The notes beneath the pieces are model-generated. The model had not been told where the DNA came from, searched no databases, and saw only the letters and a list, made by a program, of their open reading frames with translations. Below, in pieces: positions 7,842-15,002 of a stretch of 64,000 bases of DNA (its first letter is position 1; each line of letters opens with the position of its first letter). The stretch is from Actinomadura rayongensis (GTDB lineage: Bacteria; Actinomycetota; Actinomycetes; Streptosporangiales; Streptosporangiaceae): assembly GCF_009831215.1 (NCBI RefSeq), contig NZ_WUTW01000002.1:186001-250000 (forward strand), in the 5' to 3' direction. The translations under genes and the position numbers were made by a program.

Positions 7842-8732
7842 ATGCTCGATCGCACGGACGGCACCGAGGTGTTCGCCGACCACCGTGAGCTGTTGTTCTC
7901 GGTGGTCTACAACCTGCTGGGCGGTGTCGCCGACACCGAGGACGTCCTCCAGGACACGTGGCTGGCGTGGGCGGCGCGGTGCGCGGGCGGCGAACCGATC
8001 GAGAACCCGCGCGCGTACCTCGTGCGGATCGCGGTGAACACGGCGCTGGCCCGTCAGTCGGCGGTGAGCCGCCGCCGGGAGACGTACGTGGGGCCGTGGC
8101 TGCCCGAGCCGGTGGTGACGGAGCCGTCCGACGACCCGGCCGTCCGGGTCGAGGCGGTGTCGATGGCGCTGCTGGTCGTGCTGGAGACACTGTCGCCGCT
8201 GGAACGGGCGGTGTTCGTTCTGCACGAGGTGTTCGGGTACCCGCACGCGGAGATCGCGGCGATCCTGGACCGGACGCCCCCGGCCGTCCGGCAGCTCGCG
8301 CGGCGCGCCCGGGCGCACGTCCAGTCCCGGCGGCCCCGGTTCGCGCCGGACCGGCGGCTCCAGCGCGCGGTGACCGAGCGGTTCCTCGCGGCGGCGCTCG
8401 GCGGCGACCTCGCGGCGCTGCTCGACCTGCTCGCGCCGGACGTCACGATGTGGACCGACGGCGGCGGCAAGGCCAAGGGCGCCGCGCTGCGCCCGGTCAC
8501 CGGGCGGGACAAGGTCGCGCGGATGATCAGCGGGGTCGCGGCGCGGCGGGCGCCCGCGGACCTGGAGATCCGGTACCGGACGGTCAACGGCGATCCGTCG
8601 GCCGTGCTGTTCGACCACGACGCGCCGTTCGCCGTGATGGTCATCGACCTCACCGCGGCGGGCGATCAGGTCGCCGGGATCTACGCGGTCACCAACCCGG
8701 ACAAGCTCTCACACCTCGATGACCAGGACTGA
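7842..8732 (+). CDS. ECF41 (SigJ-like) RNA polymerase sigma factor with SnoaL-like C-terminal domain
   Basis: This 296-residue sigma factor has region 2 at the N-terminus (DTEDVLQDTWLAW), region 4 at about residues 105-160, and a SnoaL_2-like C-terminal extension that in ECF41 members replaces an anti-sigma factor. Three ECF41 hallmarks are present: the linker WLPEP (86-90), DGGGK (206-210) and a terminal NPDKL. The start at 7842 follows AGGAGG. ECF41 genes usually sit beside a carboxymuconolactone decarboxylase, oxidoreductase or epimerase; here the divergent partner is a hemerythrin-MFS operon, which is unusual. A matching promoter motif lies just upstream. Confidence 0.93.
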   Translation: MLDRTDGTEVFADHRELLFSVVYNLLGGVADTEDVLQDTWLAWAARCAGGEPIENPRAYLVRIAVNTALARQSAVSRRRETYVGPWLPEPVVTEPSDDPAVRVEAVSMALLVVLETLSPLERAVFVLHEVFGYPHAEIAAILDRTPPAVRQLARRARAHVQSRRPRFAPDRRLQRAVTERFLAAALGGDLAALLDLLAPDVTMWTDGGGKAKGAALRPVTGRDKVARMISGVAARRAPADLEIRYRTVNGDPSAVLFDHDAPFAVMVIDLTAAGDQVAGIYAVTNPDKLSHLDDQD

Positions 8733-8794
8733 TCCGGGTTCCGTTATCGCGCGGTGACAATTCCGTTCTGGCAGGTGACTCACTCAGCGATATT

Positions 8795-8807
8795 GTGTGC
8801 GGCACAC
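8795..8807. promoter_or_regulatory. Short inverted repeat upstream of the secreted-protein gene
   Basis: GTGTGC and GCACAC form perfect 6-base arms around a single G. The element is about 100 bases upstream of the next gene and could be an operator half-site pair. No clear promoter boxes were found around it, so its role is open. Confidence 0.25.
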
Positions 8808-8909
8808 TGTATGGACAGACTGTGGGGAACCTGATCGGACAGCGAACGGGCCCACCGCAGCTGCTCGTCCGGACGCGCTGTCCACCGTTCGACCCGGAAG
8901 GCCGCCCCC

Positions 8910-9518
8910 ATGCCAACGAAGACGAACCTCGGCCGGAGCGTCGCCCTGGGCGCGCTCGCCACCGTCGGCGCGCTCGCGTTCGCCGCGCCCGCCCACGCCG
9001 CGGCCCCGTCCGCCTACACCTTCACGACGACGGCGCAGACCAGCGTCACCGGGCTCGGCGCCGACTTCACGCTCGGGCCCGGCGAGGCCAAGATCCAGGC
9101 GGACCTGGCGTCGGGCGAGGTCTCCTCGGGGACGTTCACGCTGCCGGAGGCCCGCAGCGACTTCAACATGTTCGGCTTCCTGCCCACGCACGCCAAGGTC
9201 AAGATCACCCAGGTGGGCGACATCAAGGGCACGCTCAAGGACGGCGCCGTGGACGTCACCACGAAGGTGAACGTGCAGATCACCCAGGTCGGGCACTTCG
9301 GGATCCCGATCTTCGACTACCCCGACTGCAAGACCACCAAGCCGGCGGACCTGCACCTCACGTCCAAGGGCGCGTTCGACCCCGCGACCGGCGGCACCCT
9401 CACCGCCACCTACAAGCTGCCGGAGGTGAGCGGCTGCTTCATCGACACGCCGGTCATCAACTTCCTCACCGGCGGCAAGGACAACCCGCTCACGATCAAG
9501 CTGGCCGCCGCGCAGTAA
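8910..9518 (+). CDS. Secreted protein of unknown function
   Basis: This 202-residue protein has a classical Sec signal peptide (basic start, hydrophobic core to about residue 27, cleavage site AHA-AA). The mature part is rich in Thr, Gly and beta-branched residues, suggesting a beta-sandwich. It has two cysteines, in DYPDCK and VSGCFID, that could form one disulfide after export. No enzymatic motif or named family is recognised. It stands alone and ends in a strong terminator hairpin, so it is probably a single-gene transcription unit. Confidence 0.8.
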   Translation: MPTKTNLGRSVALGALATVGALAFAAPAHAAAPSAYTFTTTAQTSVTGLGADFTLGPGEAKIQADLASGEVSSGTFTLPEARSDFNMFGFLPTHAKVKITQVGDIKGTLKDGAVDVTTKVNVQITQVGHFGIPIFDYPDCKTTKPADLHLTSKGAFDPATGGTLTATYKLPEVSGCFIDTPVINFLTGGKDNPLTIKLAAAQ

Positions 9519-9530
9519 CCGGCGGCCGTC

Positions 9531-9563
9531 CGCCCCCGCTCTCACCCGCGGAGAGCGGGGGCG
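9531..9563 (+). terminator. Intrinsic-type terminator hairpin after the secreted-protein gene
   Basis: Arms CGCCCCCGCTCTC (9531-9543) and GAGAGCGGGGGCG (9551-9563) pair perfectly over 13 bases around a 7-base loop. No T-run follows, as is common in high-GC actinomycetes. Confidence 0.75.
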
Positions 9564-9596
9564 CGCCGTGTCCACGACCGCCGGACGGGGGGACGA

Positions 9597-10436
9597 GTGG
9601 TTCAGGTCGATGTGTTCTGGGCGTACGGCGTCGGCGCGGGCTTCGCGCTGGCCGCCGCCCATGACGTGCGCGACCGGCGCCTCACGGCGGTCGTCCTCTA
9701 CTGCTCGGCCGTGTTCACGCCCGCGTGCGTCTGGCTGCTGTGGGGCTTTCCCGAGTGGGAGACGATGCAGGCCGGCGGGCGGTCCCTGCCCGCCTGGCTG
9801 GCCGCCGCGTTCACCGCCGCGAACACCGTCCAGGGGGTCGCCGGGTATCTGGTCGCGCGGTGGCTGATCGGTCGCGGTGCCGTTCGTTGGGCGGCGTTGC
9901 AGTTCGTCGCCGGTTATTACGCGATGTTCTTCGTCCTGGTTCACGGGTGGGACGGGACGGGGTATCAACGCGTCCTGTCCACCGACCGGGCCGACTTCCG
10001 GCGTTGGGGGGACCGGTCGTTCGTCGCGCACGTCGTCCACTGGGCCGGTTCGGACGTCGCGCTGACGCTCTACGGGGTCGGGACGGTTCTGGTCGTGTCG
10101 ATGCTGGTGCCGTTGTACCGCGCTTACCGGGACGGACTGCGTTCCGTCGGCCGTCCGGGGCCCGGGCCCGTCGAACTGGCGGTCGTGGTGTTCGGTTCGC
10201 TGCTGCTGACGCTGGCGGCGGCCGTCTTCACCAGCCTGCTGATCCGGCTGTTCACGGGGTTCACGGGCGTGGTGGCGGGCTGGTCGCTGGGCGTGGCCGT
10301 CGCGGCGCCGTCGCTCTGGCTGGTCGTCGTCCGGCGGGGCGCGCTCGCGTCCGCGGTCGTCCGGCGGCTCGCGCTGCCCGCCGACCGTCAGGACGGACGG
10401 GCGGACGCGGCGGCGAGGCGGTCGCGCAGCCGCTGA
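9597..10436 (+). CDS. Multi-pass membrane protein, unknown function
   Basis: This 279-residue protein is strongly hydrophobic, with roughly seven predicted membrane helices and a basic, cytoplasmic-looking C-terminal tail. The GTG start at 9597 has a purine-rich GGGGGGACGA just upstream. No transporter or enzyme signature is recognised. Its last 49 bases overlap the 3' end of the convergent GntR-type gene, so the two messages are antisense to each other there. It follows the secreted-protein terminator and is probably transcribed separately. Confidence 0.72.
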   Translation: MVQVDVFWAYGVGAGFALAAAHDVRDRRLTAVVLYCSAVFTPACVWLLWGFPEWETMQAGGRSLPAWLAAAFTAANTVQGVAGYLVARWLIGRGAVRWAALQFVAGYYAMFFVLVHGWDGTGYQRVLSTDRADFRRWGDRSFVAHVVHWAGSDVALTLYGVGTVLVVSMLVPLYRAYRDGLRSVGRPGPGPVELAVVVFGSLLLTLAAAVFTSLLIRLFTGFTGVVAGWSLGVAVAAPSLWLVVVRRGALASAVVRRLALPADRQDGRADAAARRSRSR

Positions 10437-11131
10437 AGGGCCCGGCCGTGCCAGTCGTCCAGCACGTCCAGGGCGGCGCGGGCGCGGTCGGGATCGCGCG
10501 TCTCCCAGGACGTGACGATCTCGTTCCAGAACCACACGTGCTCGGCCGGGTCGGCGTAGAGGGCTTCGAGGACGTCCGGGACCTCGCCGAGCATCGCGCC
10601 CATCGTGTTGAGCAGGCCGAGGGTGATCCGACCGCCCAGCGACGCGTGGACGGTGCGCAGGATCTGCAGGACGCCCTGGTGGACGTCCGCCGCGCGGACC
10701 GGCTCCGTCCGGGCGAGCAGTTCGAGCTGGTGCAGCGCGCGGCGCGCCGGGGCCGGGTCGACGGCGGCCGGGCTGTCGGCCAGCCTGCGGAACGAGACCT
10801 GGTAGAAGAGGTGCAGGTGCTCCAGGATCTCGCGGACGTTCTCCACCGTCAGGTCCGGGAGCGTGCCGGAGAAGCGGAACAGGTACCGCCACGTCTCGAC
10901 GCCGCCGTAGAGCCGGATGTCGCGGACGATCACGCCGACGCCGTGGCGCGGCTCCACGAACCCGGCGGCGGTCAGCCGCTCGATCACCTGCTGGATCCGG
11001 GAGAGCGTGACGCCGTGCTCGGCGGCGAGCTTGCGGATGGACGGCAGGCCGTCGCCCGCTTTGAGCCGTCCGGAGGCGATCTGGAACGCGATGCGCTCGG
11101 TGACCTCCTCGACCACGCCGCCGACCGCCAT
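10388..11131 (-). CDS. GntR-family transcriptional regulator (FCD-like effector domain)
   Basis: This 247-residue protein has an N-terminal winged helix of GntR type: residues 25-65 contain GDGLPSIRKLAAEHGV and the recognition-helix and wing segments ending AGFVEPRHGVGVIV. The remaining roughly 170 residues are all-alpha and resemble the FCD ligand-binding domain that usually binds small carboxylates. The ATG at 11131 is preceded by GAAGGGG. It diverges from the TAP-type hydrolase gene and may regulate it. The ligand is unknown. Confidence 0.85.
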   Translation of the reverse strand: MAVGGVVEEVTERIAFQIASGRLKAGDGLPSIRKLAAEHGVTLSRIQQVIERLTAAGFVEPRHGVGVIVRDIRLYGGVETWRYLFRFSGTLPDLTVENVREILEHLHLFYQVSFRRLADSPAAVDPAPARRALHQLELLARTEPVRAADVHQGVLQILRTVHASLGGRITLGLLNTMGAMLGEVPDVLEALYADPAEHVWFWNEIVTSWETRDPDRARAALDVLDDWHGRALQRLRDRLAAASARPS

Positions 11132-11398
11132 CGCGCCCCTTCACCGTCCGCGCACCCGCCCGCGCGGTGCATGAACAGTGTATGCGCAGCGCTTCCGGCG
11201 TCCGGGTCAGCCTTTCGTCGTACGCGGGGACCGACTCGCGGTGGACGTTCCGGCAGCGGAAATGACGTCGTTCGGATGACGGGCTTTATGCCGCTCGGTC
11301 GATGTGGCGGAGCGCGAGCGCCGATTAGCGTTCCGTGATGTCAGGGCGGCGCTCGCTCGGGGTGCCGCGTCCGTCGTCGGCGTTGGAGTTGGTCGGTC

Positions 11399-12928
11399 AT
11401 GGTCTGGTTTCTGCGCGCGTTCCGTCCCGGTGCGTTCACGCTGGCGGTCACCGTCGTGGGCGGCGTCGCCCCGGTGGCCGCGGCGCCCGCGTCGATCGCC
11501 TGGCACGACTGCCGCGCCGGTCCCGACGACGAGACGGGGGCGCAGCTCGCGGCGGTGGGGGCGCGCTGCGGCGAACTCGGCGTCCCGCTCGACCACGCCC
11601 GGCCGGACGGGCCGCGGATCACCGTGGCCGTGGCCCGCCGTCCCGCCACCGACACCGCGCACCGCCTCGGGACGCTGGTGGTCAACACGGGCGGTCCCGG
11701 CCCGTCGCGCGACGGGGTGGTCCTGCTGGCCGCGGGCCTTCCGCCGGCCGCCGAACACGGATCGCCCGCCGTCGCGGCCCGCTACGACCTGGTCGGGATC
11801 GATCCGCGCTTCTTCGGCGCGAGCACGCCGTTGACCTGCGACTGGCCCACCGGCCTCTACCTGCGCCACGCCCAGCTCGCGAGCCCGGACCGCGCCGCGT
11901 TCGCGCGCAGCACGGCCACCGCGCGCGACCTGGCCCGCCGCTGCGCGGGGCGCCGGGCGGTCCTGCCGCACGCGTCCACCCGCGAGATCGCCCGCGACAT
12001 GGACGCCGTCCGCGCGGCGCTGGGCGAGCGGACGATCTCCTATCTCGGCTGGTCGTACGGCAGCTATCTGGGCGCGGTGTACGCGCAGATGTTCCCCGGG
12101 CGGGTCGGGCGCCTCGTCCTCGACAGCGCGCTCGATCCCGGCGCCTACGGGCCGTCCGTCACCCGGGAGACCGCCCCGGCCGACGCCGCCGCGCTGCGCG
12201 ACTGGGCGGCCTGGGCGGCGCGCCGCGACGACCGGTACGCGCTCGGCACGACGCCCGCGCGGGTCCTCGCGGTGATCGGCCGCATCGACCGGGCCGCCGC
12301 GCGGCGCCCGCTCCGGGTCGGACGCCACCGGGTGGACGCGGCGACGATCCCGGGCCTGCTGCTCACCGTGGCGGACACCGACGCGGCGTACGGGGAGTTC
12401 AGCGCGCAGGTCCGCGTCCTGGCCGACGCGGCACGCGGCGCCCCGGCGGTCCCGACGGCCGATCTGGAGGCGAAACTGTCCCTCTACGAGAGCGGCGAGG
12501 TCATGCCCGCGTTCGGCTTCGCCGCGCTGACCGCGAACCAGTGCGCCGACCGCGCCGCCCCGCGCGACCCGGCCGTGTACTACCGCGACATCCGGCGGCA
12601 CCGTGCCGCCGAACCGCTCTACGGGCCGCTGGCGCGGGACGTCACGCCGTGCGCGTTCTGGCCGTCCCGTCCCGCCGAGCCGCCCACCCGGATCACCACC
12701 GGCCGTCCGGCCCTGATCGTCGGCGCGGACGGGGACCCGGTGGCGCCGCGTCCCGGGCAGCTCGCCCTGCAGCGCGCGCTGCCCGGCTCCCGGATGGTCA
12801 CGCTGGCGCACGCGTTCCGGCACGGCGTCTACCTCTTCGACGGCACACCGTGCGTCGACGAGGCCGTCAACGCCCACCTCCTCGGCGCCCCGCTCCCCCG
12901 GACGGACGTCACATGCGCGCGCCGGTGA
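11399..12928 (+). CDS. Secreted alpha/beta hydrolase, tripeptidyl aminopeptidase (TAP) type
   Basis: This 509-residue protein begins with a signal-like hydrophobic segment ending at APVAAAPA. It has the fold of the Streptomyces SlpD/SlpE/TAP family of secreted aminopeptidases and hydrolases. The oxyanion region reads NTGGPGPSR and the nucleophile elbow is GWSYGSY, with the Ser at about residue 222. The C-terminal TAP-like domain holds the Asp of LIVGADGDPVAP and a His in LAHAFRHGV. Cysteines such as those in AWHDCRA and TPCVDEA fit an exported protein. It probably removes peptides or hydrolyses esters outside the cell. It diverges from the GntR gene. Confidence 0.85.
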   Translation: MVWFLRAFRPGAFTLAVTVVGGVAPVAAAPASIAWHDCRAGPDDETGAQLAAVGARCGELGVPLDHARPDGPRITVAVARRPATDTAHRLGTLVVNTGGPGPSRDGVVLLAAGLPPAAEHGSPAVAARYDLVGIDPRFFGASTPLTCDWPTGLYLRHAQLASPDRAAFARSTATARDLARRCAGRRAVLPHASTREIARDMDAVRAALGERTISYLGWSYGSYLGAVYAQMFPGRVGRLVLDSALDPGAYGPSVTRETAPADAAALRDWAAWAARRDDRYALGTTPARVLAVIGRIDRAAARRPLRVGRHRVDAATIPGLLLTVADTDAAYGEFSAQVRVLADAARGAPAVPTADLEAKLSLYESGEVMPAFGFAALTANQCADRAAPRDPAVYYRDIRRHRAAEPLYGPLARDVTPCAFWPSRPAEPPTRITTGRPALIVGADGDPVAPRPGQLALQRALPGSRMVTLAHAFRHGVYLFDGTPCVDEAVNAHLLGAPLPRTDVTCARR

Positions 12929-12948
12929 CGCTTGGCGGGCGGACGGCG

Positions 12949-13968
12949 TCAGGAGAAGTCGTTGACGAGGACGGCCGCACCGGCGAACCGGCCCGCCTTG
13001 AGATCGCGGAGGGCGTCCTGCGCACGCGACAACGGGTACTCGACGGTCGTCGCGCGGACGCCGTGCCGCGCCGCGAGGTCGAGGAACTCGCGACCGTCCG
13101 CGCGGGTGTTGGACGTGACGCTGCGCAGCTCCCGCTCATAGAACAGCTCGCGCTCGTACACGAGCGGCGGCGTGTCACTGAGGTGGATGCCCGCGACCGC
13201 GAGCACGCCGCCCCGGTCCAGGGCGCGTAGCGCGACCGGCACGAGGTCCCCGGCGGGCGCGAACAGGATCGCGCCGTCCAGCGGTTCGGGCGGCGCGTCG
13301 GCGGGCCCGGCGGCGGACGCGGCGCCGAGGTCGAGCGCCAGCCGCCGCGCGTCTTCCCCGCGCGTCAGGACGTGGACGGTCGTCCCCTGCGCCAGCGCGA
13401 CCTGCGCGCACAGATGGGCGCTGCCGCCGAACCCGTAGATGCCGAGCCGCCCGCCCGGCGGCACCGACGCGCGGCGCAACGCGTGATAGCCGATGATCCC
13501 CGCGCACAGCAACGGCGCGAACGCCACGTCCCCGACCCCGGGCGGCAGCCGGTAGGCGAACGCGGCCGGGACGGTCGTGTACTCGGCGTACCCGCCGTCC
13601 GCGTCCCAGCCGGTGTAGCGCGAGTCCGGACACAGGTTCTCCGCACCGCGCCGGCAGAACCGGCACGTCCCGTCGGTATGCCGCAGCCACGCGACACCGA
13701 CCCGGTCGCCGACCGCGAACCCCTCCGCCCCCGCGCCGAGCGCCGCGACCTCCCCGACGACCTCGTGCCCCGGCACGACGTGCTCCCGGTGGACGGGCAG
13801 ATCCCCCTCGGCGACGTGCAGATCGGTGCGGCACACTCCGCACGTCCGGACATGGACGAGCAGTTCCCCCGCGCCCGGCTCCGGGATCGGCCGCTCCACC
13901 CGCCGCAGCGGCCCGTCCTCGATCGGCGCAGGGGCCGCCACCTCCCACGCCTGCATCGTCCCGGCCAT
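12949..13968 (-). CDS. Zinc-dependent alcohol dehydrogenase family protein (AdhA-like)
   Basis: This 339-residue medium-chain dehydrogenase has the catalytic zinc segment [10 protein letters not shown] (Cys43-His51), the GHEVVGEV block with His68-Glu69, and a Rossmann fold at IYGFGGSAH. The structural zinc lobe reads [17 protein letters not shown]: three cysteines are present and the first canonical one is Asp, so the second zinc may be absent or bound differently. Start ATG 13968 follows GGAGG at 9 bases; a GTG at 13974 is too close to that site. It should oxidise alcohols or reduce aldehydes with NAD(P). It ends 20 bases from the convergent hydrolase gene. Confidence 0.9.
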   Translation of the reverse strand: MAGTMQAWEVAAPAPIEDGPLRRVERPIPEPGAGELLVHVRTCGVCRTDLHVAEGDLPVHREHVVPGHEVVGEVAALGAGAEGFAVGDRVGVAWLRHTDGTCRFCRRGAENLCPDSRYTGWDADGGYAEYTTVPAAFAYRLPPGVGDVAFAPLLCAGIIGYHALRRASVPPGGRLGIYGFGGSAHLCAQVALAQGTTVHVLTRGEDARRLALDLGAASAAGPADAPPEPLDGAILFAPAGDLVPVALRALDRGGVLAVAGIHLSDTPPLVYERELFYERELRSVTSNTRADGREFLDLAARHGVRATTVEYPLSRAQDALRDLKAGRFAGAAVLVNDFS

Positions 13969-14084
13969 GACCACGCACCTCCCCGACTCCCAGGACTCCT
14001 ACCCGGAGAAGCCACTCGACCGAAACGCCCCCGCACGCCGCATCCGCCGCCCTATGATCATGAAAACCCGGCGGAGGGAAGACC

Positions 14085-14882
14085 GTGGACGAACGACCGG
14101 TTCCCGGCGGCATCGACGTCACCACACCCAACGTGGCCCGCATGTACGACTTCTACCTGGGCGGCAAGGACAACTACGAGGCCGACCGCGCAGCCGCCGC
14201 CGAGGTCCTGAAAAGCGCCCCCCAGGCACCCGCCCTGGCCCGCGAGAACCGCGCGTTCCTGGGCCGGGTGGTCCGCTACCTGGCCCGGGACGCGGGCGTC
14301 CGCCAGTTCCTGGACGTGGGCGCGGGCCTGCCCACCCAGGGCAACGTCCACGAGGTGGCACGCCGTGAGACCAAGGACGCGCGGGTCGTCTACGCCGACA
14401 ACGACCCGGTGGTCCTCACCCACGGCCGCGCCCTCCTCGGCAAGACCCCCGGCACGGTCGTCATCCCCGGCGACCTGCGCAACCCGTCCGCGCTCCTGGC
14501 AGACCCGGACCTGCGAGCGGTCCTCAACCTGGACGAACCCGTAGCCCTCCTTCTCATCTCCGTCCTGCACTGCCTGGACGACGCAGAAGACCCGTGGGCG
14601 ACCGTGGCCGAGTTCCGCGACGCCCTCCCGTCCGGCAGCCACCTGGCGATCTCCCACATCACCGCCGCCGACCACGGCGCCGCCGCGACCGCCGGCGCCC
14701 GCGTCTACCGCCGCGCCAACACCGGCATGACCCTCCGCGACCGCGCAGCCATCACCCGCTTCTTCGAGGGCTTCGACCTCGTAGACCCAGGCGTGGTCCG
14801 CCTCACCGACTGGCGCCCCGAGTCCCGAACCCGCAGCGACCTCCCCACCTGGTACTGGTGCGGCCTAGCCCGCAAACCCTGA
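14085..14882 (+). CDS. SAM-dependent methyltransferase, PF04672 (DUF574) family
   Basis: This 265-residue protein is a stand-alone member of an actinomycete methyltransferase family. The family's N-terminal ARMYDFYLGGKDNYEAD segment, the SAM-binding FLDVGAGLPTQGNVHEVA loop, and VVYADNDPVVLTHGRALL are all present. The substrate of this family is unknown. A GTG start at 14085 is preceded by GGAGGG. It is convergent with the kinase-MgtE_N gene. A relative fused to a BTAD domain lies at 45.8-47.2 kb beside the second kinase. Confidence 0.9.
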   Translation: MDERPVPGGIDVTTPNVARMYDFYLGGKDNYEADRAAAAEVLKSAPQAPALARENRAFLGRVVRYLARDAGVRQFLDVGAGLPTQGNVHEVARRETKDARVVYADNDPVVLTHGRALLGKTPGTVVIPGDLRNPSALLADPDLRAVLNLDEPVALLLISVLHCLDDAEDPWATVAEFRDALPSGSHLAISHITAADHGAAATAGARVYRRANTGMTLRDRAAITRFFEGFDLVDPGVVRLTDWRPESRTRSDLPTWYWCGLARKP

Positions 14883-14927
14883 CCCTCACCTCCGAAGCAC
14901 CGCCGGACTCAAACCCCGCAACTCCAA

Positions 14928-14946
14928 CACCACCGCGCGGGTGGTG
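14928..14946. terminator. Hairpin between convergent methyltransferase and kinase genes
   Basis: CACCACC (14928-14934) and GGTGGTG (14940-14946) form a 7-base perfect stem with a GCGCG loop. It lies between two convergent 3' ends and could serve both. The stem is short and has no T-tract, so support is modest. Confidence 0.4.
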
Positions 14947-15002
14947 GGACCGGCGTGGGTGATGTGAGTGGCGTGCCCGGCGCGCGGGAGGAACGGCCGC
15001 TG

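Noticed and set aside
11132-11398. Operator-like sequence with partial symmetry around 11168-11184 between the GntR and hydrolase genes
   Set aside because: The arms match over only four bases, which is too weak to call.
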